From: Gammaproteobacteria bacterium 42_54_T18
Lineage (GTDB): Bacteria > Pseudomonadota > Gammaproteobacteria > Pseudomonadales > Ketobacteraceae
Direction: 5' to 3'
Assembly: GCA_002163245.1 (NCBI GenBank)
Contig: MAAL01000021.1
Span: 62,001 to 126,000, forward strand
Length of the DNA stretch: 64,000 nucleotides
The position numbers and the translations under genes were made by a program. Shown piece by piece: positions 54,711 through 64,000 of this stretch; position 1 is the first letter of the stretch; the number at the start of each line of letters is the position of its first letter. Below the pieces are notes generated by a model that saw nothing but the letters and a program-made list of their open reading frames with translations, was not told the origin of the DNA and did not search any database.

Positions 54711-55036
54711 TTGAGAAACTCCATACTGGTTTTAGTTGTTATCTGAGCACCCTAAATGTGAACATCAAGATAAAAACCATGATTACAACGCCCTTGGCCC
54801 ATGTTGAAGCAAGGTATATTGGGCCATTTCCCATGCCAAAGGCGTCATTATTCACAATGGTTAATGTAGAAATATAATCCTAATTTCCTATAAGTGTTAA
54901 CTTTGTGGTCAAAAAAGTGTAAAAAATTTACGCTTCGAGCGCTATTCGTACAAAGGCTTAGATAAAATAGATCAAAGGGTTAGGGGCGACATAGAGAAAT
55001 GCGTTAACGAAGGAAAATCTCTGGTACACTGCCGCC
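54711..55036. other. Divergent promoter region between the DUF1302 operon and uvrD
   Basis: 326 bases with no gene. The part next to uvrD is AT-rich (TTCGTACAAAGGCTTAGATAAAATAG, about 54944-54969), with a plausible -10 (TAAAAT) for uvrD. No LexA-type palindrome (CTGT-N8-ACAG) is visible, although uvrD is SOS-controlled in E. coli. Confidence 0.4.
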
Positions 55037-57280
55037 ATGACACATGATCCTCTTTTATCAGTTTTAAATGAAGCACAGCATCAAGCGGTGACTTCTGACG
55101 CACCTCGTTTGTTGGTTCTTGCAGGAGCAGGGAGTGGCAAAACACGTGTATTGGTCCATAGAATTGTTTGGTTGATTCGAGACCGCAATTTATCACCTTC
55201 TAATATATTGGCAGTGACGTTTACCAATAAAGCAGCTGCGGAAATGAGAGAACGAATAGGTTCTCTATTAAGAGTGCCTGCTGGTGCAATGTGGGTGGGT
55301 ACATTTCATGGTATAGCCCATCGATTATTACGTACTCACTGGAAAGATGCCGGTCTTCCAGAAAATTTCCAAATTATGGATTCTGACGATCAGTTACGAG
55401 TCATTAAACGTACGTTGAAATTTCTTAACGTTGATGAAGCTCGTTGGCCCCCGAAACAAGTTCAGTGGTTTATTAATAATCAAAAAGATGAAGGTCGTCG
55501 CCCAGAACATATTGAACATTACGATGATCTACACCAGAAAACACTGATAGATGTGTATAAGTATTATCAGCAAGCTTGCACCCGTGGCGGTATGGTGGAT
55601 TTTGCTGAATTATTGTTACGTTCCCATGAGTTATGGTTAAAAAAACCAGAGATCTTGGCCCACTATCAACAGCGTTTTAAACATATATTGGTGGATGAGT
55701 TTCAGGATACTAACACTGTGCAATACGCATGGTTGCAAGTGTTAGCGGGTAAACAAGGTGCAATGACTATTGTCGGAGACGACGATCAGTCTATTTATGG
55801 TTGGCGTGGTGCTAAAATAGAAAATATTCAGCATTTTGGTAAAACCATGGGGGGGGCTGAAACAGTAAAGTTAGAGCAAAATTACCGTTCAACCGCAATT
55901 ATTCTTGGCGCTGCCAATGCGGTTATTAATCGAAATAGCGACCGTTTGGGCAAAGAGTTATGGACCAACGGTGAAGACGGCGAACCAATTACGTTGTATG
56001 CAGGATTTAACGAAGTTGATGAAGCACGATTTATCAGTGACCGAATTGAGTCGGCCTTATTAAATAAAGCATTGCTAAATGGCCTACAACGTAAAGATAT
56101 TGCCATTTTATACCGCTCAAATGCCCAGTCTCGTGTCATAGAAGAGGCGTTACTGAGGTCGGCCATTCCTTATCGTATATATGGTGGACATCGATTCTTC
56201 GAACGTGCAGAAATTAAGAATGCACTGTGTTATTTACGCCTGTTGTGTCACCGGGATGACGATGCGGCTTTTGAGCGAGTAGTCAATGTGCCCGCTCGAA
56301 GTTTAGGTGATAAGTCAGTCGAAAAAATTCGCGAAACTGCTCGAGCGATGAACCACTCAATGTGGGAAGCGGCGCTTTATTTGGTTAATCAAAAAGCATT
56401 ACCTGCCCGAGCATTAAATGCATTACGTCAGTTCCTTGGCCTGATCGAAACCCTTTCTCAGGAAACCTTAGATCTTAGTTTGGCAGAACAAGCTGAGATT
56501 GTGGTTGAGCGAAGTGGTTTGATGGATATGCACAAAAATGAGAAGGGTGAAAAATCTCAGGCCCGTGTTGAGAACTTACAAGAATTGGTTACCGCGGTAC
56601 GTCAGTTTGAGATAGAAGGGGAGCTTGCCCCAACACTTGCCAATTTCTTAGATCATGCTGCGTTGGAATCTGGAGATAAACAGTCAGAAGATGCGGATAA
56701 TGCAGTGCAGTTAATGACATTGCACTCTGCTAAAGGTTTAGAGTTTCCAGTGGTATTTTTGTGCGGCTTGGAAGAGGGTATGTTTCCATCAGCACAATCA
56801 AAAGATGAACCGGATCGTTTAGCGGAAGAGCGGCGTTTGTGTTACGTCGGCATCACCCGTGCGATGAAAAAATTATATTTGAGTTACGCAGAAAGTCGTC
56901 GTTTATACGGTACTGAAAAACTGAATGGCCCATCACGGTTTCTTCGGGAGATACCGCCGAATTTATTGGAAGAAGTGAGGATTAAATCCACAGTGACTCG
57001 TCCCGTTGCTTCTAATAATACAGGCGGAGGTTATCGATCTTCGGGTTCAAATGCTAATGCCGGTAGCAATAGTGCAAAAATTCCGCGCAGAGCACGTTTA
57101 CGCGAGGATTTAGCAGATGCACCTTATCGGCTGGGCCAGCGTGTACGGCATAAGAAATTTGGAGACGGGGTTGTACTGGATTGTACTGGTACAGGCTCAA
57201 ATGCTCAGATACATATTAACTTTGCCGATGTGGGTGAAAAGCGGCTAGTTATGCAGTATGCGAAGCTGGAAGAGATTTAG
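55037..57280 (+). CDS. uvrD: DNA helicase II, UvrD
   Basis: A 747-residue superfamily 1A 3'-5' helicase that removes the incised strand in nucleotide-excision and mismatch repair. Motifs in order: Q motif NEAQHQAV, Walker A AGAGSGKT (29-36), TFTNKAAAEMRERI, motif II VDEFQDTN, motif III GDDDQSIYGWRGA, motif IV ILYRSNAQSR, motif V TLHSAKGLEFPVVF, motif VI YVGITRA. The C-terminus has the UvrD/PcrA Tudor-like tail (YRLGQRVRHKKFGDG). The length and tail fit UvrD rather than Rep. It stands alone, 28 bases before the TRAP binding-protein gene. Confidence 0.96.
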   Translation: MTHDPLLSVLNEAQHQAVTSDAPRLLVLAGAGSGKTRVLVHRIVWLIRDRNLSPSNILAVTFTNKAAAEMRERIGSLLRVPAGAMWVGTFHGIAHRLLRTHWKDAGLPENFQIMDSDDQLRVIKRTLKFLNVDEARWPPKQVQWFINNQKDEGRRPEHIEHYDDLHQKTLIDVYKYYQQACTRGGMVDFAELLLRSHELWLKKPEILAHYQQRFKHILVDEFQDTNTVQYAWLQVLAGKQGAMTIVGDDDQSIYGWRGAKIENIQHFGKTMGGAETVKLEQNYRSTAIILGAANAVINRNSDRLGKELWTNGEDGEPITLYAGFNEVDEARFISDRIESALLNKALLNGLQRKDIAILYRSNAQSRVIEEALLRSAIPYRIYGGHRFFERAEIKNALCYLRLLCHRDDDAAFERVVNVPARSLGDKSVEKIRETARAMNHSMWEAALYLVNQKALPARALNALRQFLGLIETLSQETLDLSLAEQAEIVVERSGLMDMHKNEKGEKSQARVENLQELVTAVRQFEIEGELAPTLANFLDHAALESGDKQSEDADNAVQLMTLHSAKGLEFPVVFLCGLEEGMFPSAQSKDEPDRLAEERRLCYVGITRAMKKLYLSYAESRRLYGTEKLNGPSRFLREIPPNLLEEVRIKSTVTRPVASNNTGGGYRSSGSNANAGSNSAKIPRRARLREDLADAPYRLGQRVRHKKFGDGVVLDCTGTGSNAQIHINFADVGEKRLVMQYAKLEEI

Positions 57281-57308
57281 TTAAATTAAAAGTATAAGGG
57301 TCAAAACT

Positions 57309-58412
57309 ATGATAAAAAAAATTGCAGCGCTGTGCTTATCCATCGCCATGTTAACCACAGTCGGTTGTGGGGAAGAAAAAGCATCGTCTACACAAGCGGG
57401 TGCAGAGAAAGTTGAGGTTAAAACCTTCAACTGGAGGCTGGTAACAACCTGGCCAAAGAATTTTCCAGGGTTAGGTGCGGCTCCAGAAAACTTCGCTAAA
57501 GCGGTCACAGAAATGAGTGGCGGTCGACTTACGGTGAAAGTCTATGGTGCCAATGAATTAGTACCAGCGATGGAAGTGTTTGATACTGTTGCACGTGGTG
57601 CCGCAGAAATGGGTCATGGGGCAGCCTATTACTGGAAAGGAAAAACCTCTGCCAGCCAGTTTTTTACAGCCGTGCCGTTTGGTATGAATGCCCAAGAAAT
57701 GAATGGTTGGTTACATTACGGCGGTGGACTACAGCTTTGGCAGGAACTTTACAGTGATTTTAACCTTATCCCATTTGCTGGTGGTAGCACCGGAGTACAA
57801 ATGGCGGGTTGGTTTAATAAAGAAATTAATACGGTTGAAGATCTGAAAGGATTAAAAATGCGTATCCCTGGTTTAGCGGGGGAAGTATTACAACGTGTTG
57901 GTGGGATTCCAGTGACATTGCCTGGTGGTGAATTATTTACTGCATTACAAACCGGATCTATCGACGCGACGGAATGGGTAGGTCCATATAATGACTTAAC
58001 ATTTGGATTACACAAGGCAGCTAAGTATTATTACTACCCGGGCTGGCATGAACCTGGTGCAATGTTAGAGTTTATCGTTAACAAAGATGCCTGGAATTCT
58101 TTACCTAAAGATTTGCAAGCCATCGTAACTCATGCAACACGAGCAATGAATCAAGATATGCTGGATGAGTACACGGCTCGAAATAATGCAGCATTAAAAG
58201 AGCTAATAGAAGTTCACGGTGTAAAGGTACAAAAACTACCGGATGAAGTATTACTAGCACTTAAAAATGCATCGGAAGAGGTTATTGCAGAAGTGATTGC
58301 AAAGGATGAAAAAGCCAAGAAGGTCTATGACTCTTTTAAAGCATTTAATGATGATGTAAGACCTTATACCGCAATCTCTGAAAAAGCATTTATTGAAGCG
58401 AGAGATTTGTAG
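57309..58412 (+). CDS. TRAP transporter solute-binding protein, TakP-like lipoprotein
   Basis: 367 residues. Lipoprotein signal (LSIAMLTTVGC) followed by a DctP-type fold. The sequence follows the TakP group, whose members bind 2-keto acids such as pyruvate: NWRLVTTWPKNFPGLG, GRLTVKVYGANELVPAMEVFD, YYWKGKTSASQFFTAVPFG, GVQMAGWFNKEI, LKMRIPGLAGEVL, the binding-Arg-type segment and DATEWVGPYND (Trp and Glu for substrate). It is on the plus strand while its permease genes lie beyond yciA on the minus strand, an unusual split. Confidence 0.9.
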   Translation: MIKKIAALCLSIAMLTTVGCGEEKASSTQAGAEKVEVKTFNWRLVTTWPKNFPGLGAAPENFAKAVTEMSGGRLTVKVYGANELVPAMEVFDTVARGAAEMGHGAAYYWKGKTSASQFFTAVPFGMNAQEMNGWLHYGGGLQLWQELYSDFNLIPFAGGSTGVQMAGWFNKEINTVEDLKGLKMRIPGLAGEVLQRVGGIPVTLPGGELFTALQTGSIDATEWVGPYNDLTFGLHKAAKYYYYPGWHEPGAMLEFIVNKDAWNSLPKDLQAIVTHATRAMNQDMLDEYTARNNAALKELIEVHGVKVQKLPDEVLLALKNASEEVIAEVIAKDEKAKKVYDSFKAFNDDVRPYTAISEKAFIEARDL

Positions 58413-58463
58413 AAGGGAAGATTTTTAAGGGACTTGGTACTAAGATAATGTGAAAATCTTGCT

Positions 58464-58558
58464 ATGAGTATCTGTATTTCAGAAATATCTGAGGCAAGGA
58501 CGCCGAAGAAAGCATATATGGATATACTCGCTGCGGTTTCTGAAATACAGATACTCAT
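58464..58558. repeat. Long inverted repeat, possible dispersed intergenic element
   Basis: Perfect 22-base arms (ATGAGTATCTGTATTTCAGAAA at 58464-58485, complement at 58537-58558) enclose 51 bases with a GACGCCGAAGAAAGC segment. No coding potential. It sits between the convergent takP-like and yciA genes, so it may end transcription from both sides or be a small mobile repeat. Confidence 0.65.
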
Positions 58559-58611
58559 CTCATACGGTCTATTAGACCCGCGAGAACTAATTCTTTAAGC
58601 GAAGCTATAGA

Positions 58612-59010
58612 CTATCCCTTCGGAATCGGTCGAGTTCTCTTGTCATCATTAATCGCCACAAAGGTAAACTTACCTTCCGTTACCTTCCTAACTTCCTGTG
58701 TTTTATGATGTTTTGCCCATACCTCAATATTTAGTGCAATTGAACTACGTCCAACGTCCAATACAACACAATAACAACTGACCACAGAACCAATAGCCAC
58801 CGGCGATAGAAAAACCATGGTATCAATAGCCACTGTCGCAACACGGCCCTCAGCAATACGATTTGCAGTCACCGCACCCGCCAAATCCATCTGAGACACC
58901 AACCAACCGCCAAAAATATCCCCGTTAAAATTTGCATCTTTGGGCATCGCGATGGTTTGTAAAGCTAGGTCACCTTTGGGTTGGATGATCTCATCGTGTT
59001 CTTCGTTCAT
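58612..59010 (-). CDS. yciA: Acyl-CoA thioesterase, YciA type
   Basis: 132 residues of hotdog fold. The active-site region DANFNGDIFGGWLVSQMDLAGAVTANRIA and the segment VATVAIDTMVFLSPVAIGSVV are those of YciA, which hydrolyses broad-range acyl-CoAs and forms hexamers. The catalytic Asp is in GDIFGGW-type motif. It stands alone between the TRAP genes. No transposon lies next to it here, although yciA has been noted as an attachment site for some Tn7-like elements. Confidence 0.94.
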   Translation of the reverse strand: MNEEHDEIIQPKGDLALQTIAMPKDANFNGDIFGGWLVSQMDLAGAVTANRIAEGRVATVAIDTMVFLSPVAIGSVVSCYCVVLDVGRSSIALNIEVWAKHHKTQEVRKVTEGKFTFVAINDDKRTRPIPKG

Positions 59011-59106
59011 AATACTGCCTCAAATAACGTACAAGGGAATATGTACAAGTAGCAACCAGTGTAGACGACAAAAATAGAATACAAACCCTAATTTGTGCCC
59101 TATCTA

Positions 59107-60486
59107 TCAACCATAAATAACCGAGGGCAACCAGGTTGCTAAGGCAGGCCATATTGCCAAAATAACCATCATCAAAATTTGAATGAGAATAAACGGAATA
59201 ACCCCACGATAAATCGTCGATGTCGCAATACTCTCTGGAGCAACTCCCCGCAAATAAAACAACGCAAACCCAAATGGTGGTGTTAAAAAGGATGTCTGCA
59301 AGTTAAGGGCAATCATTACACCTAACCACACTGGGTCAAGCCCCATCGCCAACAGTACGGGTCCTACAATAGGAACCACCACAAAGGTAATTTCTATAAA
59401 ATCGAGAATAAAACCCAGTAAAAATATTACCACCATCACCAATAATGTAGCGCCAATAACGCCACCGGGCATCGCATCAAATAAAGAACGAATCAGCTCA
59501 TCACCGCCGTAACCTCGAAACACCAATGAAAACACCGAAGCGCCAATCAAGATAGCAAACACCATGCAGGTGACTTTGGTTGTTGAAGTCACAATATCCA
59601 TCATTTTGCTGAAATTGAGCTGGCGTTGTAACAAAGCCAATAACGTTGCTCCGATGGCACCGACTGCAGCAGCCTCGGTAGGAGTAGCATTACCCGATAA
59701 GATAGAACCAAGAACAGCACCAATTAATAAAATGGGAGGCAATAAGCCTCGAACAACGGATATAAAAATCCCTTTCCCTAATTCTTCTGGGTCAGGGGTA
59801 TAAGGCGGGGCAGATTGAGGTTGGAAATAGGCTTTACCTACAACATAGGCTGCGTAAAGCACTACCAGTAATAAACCGGGAATTAACGAACCAACAAAAA
59901 GATCCCCTACTGAAACGGTTTTTGTCGAAAAGATACCCTGACTTAATTGGGCTTGTTGGTAGGCATTGGATAACACATCCCCCAATAACACTAATGCAAT
60001 AGACGGAGGGATAATCTGCCCTAAGGTACCCGTGGCACAAATAACACCGGTTGCCAATTGAGGGTCGTACTGACGTTTGATCATGGTGGGTAAAGCCATT
60101 AGCCCCATTGTAACAACGGTCGCGCCAACAATGCCGGTGCTTGCGGCTAATAACATGCCCACTAATACGACAGATATCCCTAACCCTCCAGGAAATCGAC
60201 CAAATAACTTAGACATAGAATCCAAGAGATTTTCTGCAATTTTAGATTTCTCTAAAATAACGCCCATCAAAATAAATAACGGTACAGCTAACAACGTTTG
60301 GTTGGTCATAATGCCGTAAAGCCGATTAGGCATGGCTTGTGTAATACTAAAATCAAAAACACCGGCAGCATCACCAACAAATGCAAATAGCAGGGCAACA
60401 CCGGCTAGCGTAAATGCAACGGGGTATCCCAGCATTAATACAACACAGACCGCCGCAAACATAAATAAAGGGATAAATTCGATCAT
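59107..60486 (-). CDS. dctM: TRAP transporter large permease, DctM
   Basis: 459 residues with about 12 membrane helices. Typical DctM segments: FTLAGVALLFAFVGD, LLAVPLFILMGVILEKS, GGLGISVVLVGMLLAASTGIVGATVVTMG, IIPPSIALVLLGD and GNATPTEAAAVGAIGA. It is the ion-coupled transport subunit that moves the solute brought by the TakP-like protein. The ATG follows directly after the dctQ stop, with no gap. Confidence 0.95.
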   Translation of the reverse strand: MIEFIPLFMFAAVCVVLMLGYPVAFTLAGVALLFAFVGDAAGVFDFSITQAMPNRLYGIMTNQTLLAVPLFILMGVILEKSKIAENLLDSMSKLFGRFPGGLGISVVLVGMLLAASTGIVGATVVTMGLMALPTMIKRQYDPQLATGVICATGTLGQIIPPSIALVLLGDVLSNAYQQAQLSQGIFSTKTVSVGDLFVGSLIPGLLLVVLYAAYVVGKAYFQPQSAPPYTPDPEELGKGIFISVVRGLLPPILLIGAVLGSILSGNATPTEAAAVGAIGATLLALLQRQLNFSKMMDIVTSTTKVTCMVFAILIGASVFSLVFRGYGGDELIRSLFDAMPGGVIGATLLVMVVIFLLGFILDFIEITFVVVPIVGPVLLAMGLDPVWLGVMIALNLQTSFLTPPFGFALFYLRGVAPESIATSTIYRGVIPFILIQILMMVILAIWPALATWLPSVIYG

Positions 60487-61053
60487 TTATAAACCCTCCT
60501 GTTTTGCATCTGACAGAGGGTATAAGCCGATCAAAAAGCCGAGGTTTTTACCGATTTCCAAAACCCCCTGGAAGATTAATACCGTCGCCATGGTCGGGAT
60601 TAAGGTTTTAAGCAACCATACATAAGGAAGGCCCTCTGCTTCTTGAGATTTCTCCTTAATGCGCCACGCAAAATCCACATAATCGAGGCTGGTGTATAAA
60701 ATGAAACCACAAACAGGCATCAAAAGAAGCAGAGAACCAAAGATATCCACATAAGCTTTGGTCCTTTGGGAAAACTGTCGATAAAACACATCAACTCTTA
60801 CATGTTCGTTGTGTTTTAAGGTGTAACCACTCGCGAGCATAAATAATGTGGCGTGAAGATAAATAACGGACTCTTGCAGGGAAATGGAGCTGATTTTAAA
60901 ACCAAAAATGGGTAAATACGCTGCCTCAAACCCATATCGCATAATAACCACGACAACTGTGATCAACATAAGTAATAGTGAAAGTAGTGCGGCAGAGCGC
61001 CCGATAGCTTCAGTAATAAGCTCAAGTTTGTCTAAAATAGTCTTATAATTCAT
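60487..61053 (-). CDS. dctQ: TRAP transporter small permease, DctQ
   Basis: 188 residues with four helices (ALLSLLLMLITVVVVIMRYGF, VIYLHATLFMLASGYTLKHNEHVRVDVF, LLLLMPVCGFILYTSLDYV, LLKTLIPTMATVLIFQGVL). The NEHVRVDVFY motif is the DctQ hallmark. It pairs with DctM in a single membrane complex. It begins the permease operon, diverging from the pstS promoter. Confidence 0.94.
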   Translation of the reverse strand: MNYKTILDKLELITEAIGRSAALLSLLLMLITVVVVIMRYGFEAAYLPIFGFKISSISLQESVIYLHATLFMLASGYTLKHNEHVRVDVFYRQFSQRTKAYVDIFGSLLLLMPVCGFILYTSLDYVDFAWRIKEKSQEAEGLPYVWLLKTLIPTMATVLIFQGVLEIGKNLGFLIGLYPLSDAKQEGL

Positions 61054-61141
61054 TGGGTTATCTTGTTGTTTAAAATGACGTGCCGGCCATTATATCCTAG
61101 CCTTATCATTAGACCTAACGACAGTCATCACCTTCACAATA

Positions 61142-61175
61142 TTGTCATATCGTTGTCACAAAGCCCGCCTATAGT
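61142..61175 (+). promoter_or_regulatory. Pho box and -10 for pstS
   Basis: TTGTCATATCGTTGTCACA (61142-61160) contains two 11-base direct repeats of the PhoB-binding type (TTGTCAT and TTGTCAC), followed ten bases on by TATAGT (61170-61175) as -10. A further CAGTCATCACC lies upstream (61121). PhoB activation under phosphate limitation is expected. Confidence 0.75.
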
Positions 61176-61265
61176 AATTCTCATGGACAGGTGAGGTATC
61201 CACCTTGCCTACAAATAACATTAATTATTGATCTATAAATCTAACTACAATATGAGGGGAAACCC

Positions 61266-62267
61266 ATGAGAATAAAAAAGATCATTGCGTCTGTAGCGTT
61301 AACAACAAGCACGGTACTGGGTTCATCTATGGTATGTGCGGAAGCAAAGGTAGATGCGGCGTTACCGGTATATGTTAAAACAACAGGTATCTCTGGCAAC
61401 TTATCCAGTATTGGGTCTGACACACTGGCGAATTTGATGACGTTTTGGGCAGAGGAGTTTAAAAAGCAATACCCCAATGTTGCGATTCAAATTCAAGCGG
61501 CCGGTTCATCAACAGCACCACCCGCTTTGACAGAAGGTACGTCAAACTTTGGTCCAATGAGCCGAAAGATGAAAGATAAAGAGCTTGAGGCGTTTGAAAA
61601 GAAGCACGGTTATAAACCAACAGCTGTTCCTGTTGCGATTGATGCCCTTGCTGTTTACGTTAATAAAGATAACCCAGTAAAGGGTATGAGTATTGCTGAT
61701 GTTGACGCAGTTTTTTCTTCTACCCGTCAATGTGGTGCAGATGAAAGCATTGAAAGTTGGGGAGGGTTAGGGCTTTCTGGTGCTTGGACTGGTAGAGATA
61801 TTCAGATGTTTGGTCGTAATTCCGTATCGGGAACTTACGGATACTTCAAGAAAAAAGGCCTGTGTAAAGGTGATTTTAAGAACAGCGTCAATGAGCAGCC
61901 AGGTTCAGCGTCGGTGGTTCAGTCTGTTGCCACGTCAATTAATGGTATTGGTTATTCTGGAATTGGTTACATGACATCCAGCGTTCGATCGGTGCCGTTA
62001 ACTAAGAAAACGGGGGGGGAGTTTGTTAGTGCATCTCCAGAGTCTGCGCTAAATGGTAGTTACCCACTAGCACGAGCACTTTATGTTTATGTTAATAAAG
62101 CACCGAATAAAGCAATTGCTCCATTAGAGCGTGAGTTTGTGAAAATGGTACTTTCAAAAGTGGGTCAAGAAATAGTTGTGAAAGATGGATACATTCCCGT
62201 TCCCGCCAAATTGGTTGCTAAGACATTAACTGGTCTTGGAATTGAGCTACAAATAGCTGCAAAATAA
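61266..62267 (+). CDS. pstS: Phosphate-binding protein of the Pst ABC transporter
   Basis: 333 residues with signal peptide ([17 protein letters not shown]). The PstS-type phosphate pocket is visible: [56 protein letters not shown] and [26 protein letters not shown]. It captures phosphate in the periplasm for PstCAB. RBS GAGGGG. The Pho box upstream indicates phosphate-starvation control. Confidence 0.95.
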   Translation: MRIKKIIASVALTTSTVLGSSMVCAEAKVDAALPVYVKTTGISGNLSSIGSDTLANLMTFWAEEFKKQYPNVAIQIQAAGSSTAPPALTEGTSNFGPMSRKMKDKELEAFEKKHGYKPTAVPVAIDALAVYVNKDNPVKGMSIADVDAVFSSTRQCGADESIESWGGLGLSGAWTGRDIQMFGRNSVSGTYGYFKKKGLCKGDFKNSVNEQPGSASVVQSVATSINGIGYSGIGYMTSSVRSVPLTKKTGGEFVSASPESALNGSYPLARALYVYVNKAPNKAIAPLEREFVKMVLSKVGQEIVVKDGYIPVPAKLVAKTLTGLGIELQIAAK

Positions 62268-62296
62268 TCTAAAGAAAATTTCTAAGATAGAGCGGG

Positions 62297-62344
62297 ACAC
62301 TATAAAACAGGGCCATGGAAACGTGATGCTCTGATTTATAGTGT
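62297..62344 (+). promoter_or_regulatory. Hairpin between pstS and pstC
   Basis: ACACTATAAA (62297-62306) pairs perfectly with TTTATAGTGT (62335-62344), loop of 28. It may act as a partial terminator or stabilise the pstS transcript, which would raise the binding protein above the permeases. Confidence 0.4.
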
Positions 62345-62421
62345 TTAACGTTAGTAAGTGTCTTATAAGATTAGGTTAATAGTTGGTTTTAAGATTCAGG
62401 CGCTGTAGTAAGAGAATAACT

Positions 62422-64000
62422 ATGGAAAATACTTTTGAAAATAGATTTGGCATGTCAGAGTCATCAATGGCCCGGTTGCGAAAAATTCGAAAAGCAAAAG
62501 ATAGAATGGCAACAGCAAGCATTACTATTGGTGGCTTGAGCGTTGTATTTTCGATATGTCTGATTTTCTTTTATTTGTTATATGAAGTAATGCCTTTATT
62601 GATGCCTGCAAGCATTCGCAATGAAGCAAACTTGGAAACAACTATTCCTACGGAAACCTTATACTCTGTAATGGAAGAGCAGTCTCAAATAGGGGTATCA
62701 GTGAACACAGATGGAAGTGTTGAATTTTACTCTTCTGATACAGGGAATAGATTAAAAAAATCGAGGGTTATATCTGAAAATATTACGGTAGTTACTAGTG
62801 AGGCGCCCAGCAAGCAATTGTTTGGATTAGGAACGGAATCAGGTTCGGTGTTGTTGATAAAACATGAATACCGTTCGACTTACGATAAAGATATGCAACG
62901 TACCATTCACCCTTCTATTTCTTATCCCTATGGTGAAGATGCTATTGAATTAATTGAGGGTGGCTCGATTTCTGCGCTAGCATTTCGGGATGGCGATTCA
63001 GCGTTATCGATTGCTGTGTTAAGCAGTAATAATGAAGTTTATCTTAAACGCTTTGAGAAGAAAGAAAGTTTTTTGTCAGAAGGTATAGAACTTGAGGAAC
63101 AAGACACAATTCGTTTACCAACGCCATCAGACAAAGTGGACAATATTTTATTAAGCTCTGATCAACGTTGGTTATTTTTAGTAGAAGCCGACAAGCAAGT
63201 GGAAGTCTTTGATCTTAATAATAGCGTAGATTCCATGTGGATAGGCGTTGTACCGGTTGTGAATAATACAGTGAATGATGATATACGGATTACCGCCAGT
63301 GGTTTTTTACTGGGGGGGATTTCTCTTCTATTAGGTGATAACCAAGGCCATATTAGTCAGTGGTTTATGGCGCGTGATGTAAATGGTCACCATTCATTGA
63401 AGAAAATACGAGAATTCTCATTAAGCGACTCTCCTGTCACAACAGTGGTATCAGAACATCGACGAAAAGGTTTTGTTGCTGGTGATGCTGGCGGAAATAT
63501 TGGCCTATTTAATACCACTGCCAACAACGTTGCACTTATTCAAAGGGTTTCCGAATCTGCGATAGAGCATATTGTCATGTCTCCTCGAGGTGACAATATT
63601 ATTGTTCAATCTGTTGGAGAACCAGGGATTCTGTGGAATGTTAGTAATGAACATCCAGAAGTGTCTTTTACCTCGCTGTGGAATGAGGTGTGGTATGAAA
63701 ATTATGACGAGCCAGCCTATATTTGGCAATCATCATCAGCCAGCAATGATTTTGAACCAAAATTTAGTGTTATGCCGTTAACATTTGGCACTATGAAAGC
63801 GGCTTTCTATGCAATGTTAGTGGCAATGCCTTTGGCAATAGGTGGAGCAATATATACCGCCTATTTTATGGCTCCTGCGTTACGAACCAAAGTAAAACCT
63901 ACCATCGAATTAATGGAAGCGATGCCAACAGTAATTTTGGGATTTTTAGCTGGATTGTGGTTGGCACCATTGATAGAGGCGAATTTGCCAGGAGTCGTTT
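62422..64000 (+). CDS. pstC: Phosphate ABC transporter permease PstC (3' end beyond window)
   Basis: The start ATG at 62422 begins a frame that stays open to the window end (526 codons). An N-terminal helix (ASITIGGLSVVFSICLIFFYLLY) is followed by a long periplasmic segment of about 400 residues with WD-like strands, and then by the permease core start (FGTMKAAFYAMLVAMPLAIGGAIYTAYFMAP), with the transporter motif EAMPTVILGFLAGLWLAPLIE. The large extracytoplasmic insertion is typical of the long PstC variant of marine gammaproteobacteria. It pairs with PstS upstream. Confidence 0.9.
   Translation, partial: MENTFENRFGMSESSMARLRKIRKAKDRMATASITIGGLSVVFSICLIFFYLLYEVMPLLMPASIRNEANLETTIPTETLYSVMEEQSQIGVSVNTDGSVEFYSSDTGNRLKKSRVISENITVVTSEAPSKQLFGLGTESGSVLLIKHEYRSTYDKDMQRTIHPSISYPYGEDAIELIEGGSISALAFRDGDSALSIAVLSSNNEVYLKRFEKKESFLSEGIELEEQDTIRLPTPSDKVDNILLSSDQRWLFLVEADKQVEVFDLNNSVDSMWIGVVPVVNNTVNDDIRITASGFLLGGISLLLGDNQGHISQWFMARDVNGHHSLKKIREFSLSDSPVTTVVSEHRRKGFVAGDAGGNIGLFNTTANNVALIQRVSESAIEHIVMSPRGDNIIVQSVGEPGILWNVSNEHPEVSFTSLWNEVWYENYDEPAYIWQSSSASNDFEPKFSVMPLTFGTMKAAFYAMLVAMPLAIGGAIYTAYFMAPALRTKVKPTIELMEAMPTVILGFLAGLWLAPLIEANLPGVV

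Noticed and set aside
58612-59010. yciA as the attachment site of the elements in this window
   Set aside because: It lies 12.7 kb from the nearest transposon end, with ordinary genes between; the attachment gene should be outside the window beyond the R end of element 1.

Overview
This window looks like a chromosomal segment of a marine-type gammaproteobacterium. The housekeeping part (45.9-64 kb) carries a UPF0114 (YqhA-like) gene, a DUF1329/DUF1302 outer-membrane pair, uvrD, a TakP-type TRAP transporter, yciA and the start of a pst phosphate operon behind a Pho box. The first 45.9 kb is accessory DNA carried by Tn7-like transposons.

Element 1 (position 1 to 24890, entering from outside the window) has the end of a canonical tns operon: tnsC (partial), tniQ/tnsD and tnsE. 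Its cargo starts with a tight leftward four-gene operon (4.6-13.2 kb). This encodes a ParB/Srx-like protein, a DinG/Cas3-type helicase fused to a PD-(D/E)XK nuclease, an 868-residue protein with a segment resembling the MID region of pPIWI-RE proteins, and a DEDDh exonuclease. I consider it the best candidate for an undescribed defence system. Next comes a rightward block with a cytosine-C5 methyltransferase, a GIY-YIG nuclease and an AIPR protein (13.6-17.3 kb). A solitary transposon-end relic (17.4 kb) abuts a WYL gene that lacks its start. An RHS region follows (18.2-24.6 kb) in which the RHS core is split over two overlapping reading frames joined at an A7 slippery run. The left end of element 1 has three TnsB-type sites.

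Element 2 can be delimited to the base: 24895-45893 (20,999 bp), with imperfect terminal inverted repeats starting TGT and a 5-bp target duplication ATCAT on both sides. It has a full tnsA-tnsB-tnsC-tniQ-tnsE operon, then a 2319-residue SpvB/FG-GAP/RHS toxin with a putative immunity gene. After these come two small secreted paralogues, a tyrosine recombinase, an intact IS1182-family element (42219-43899, TGGA duplication) and a HigB/HigA-ImmA toxin-antitoxin pair lying between a decayed and an intact left end. Four bases separate the apparent end of element 1 from the start of element 2, so the two sit in tandem at the same site. The right edge of element 2 is 10 bases from the start codon of the UPF0114 gene.

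In both elements the tns genes would move the DNA, and the cargo is defence (PIWI-like module, restriction-modification, AIPR), competition (RHS toxins) or maintenance (HigBA). No CRISPR array, tRNA or rRNA was seen.
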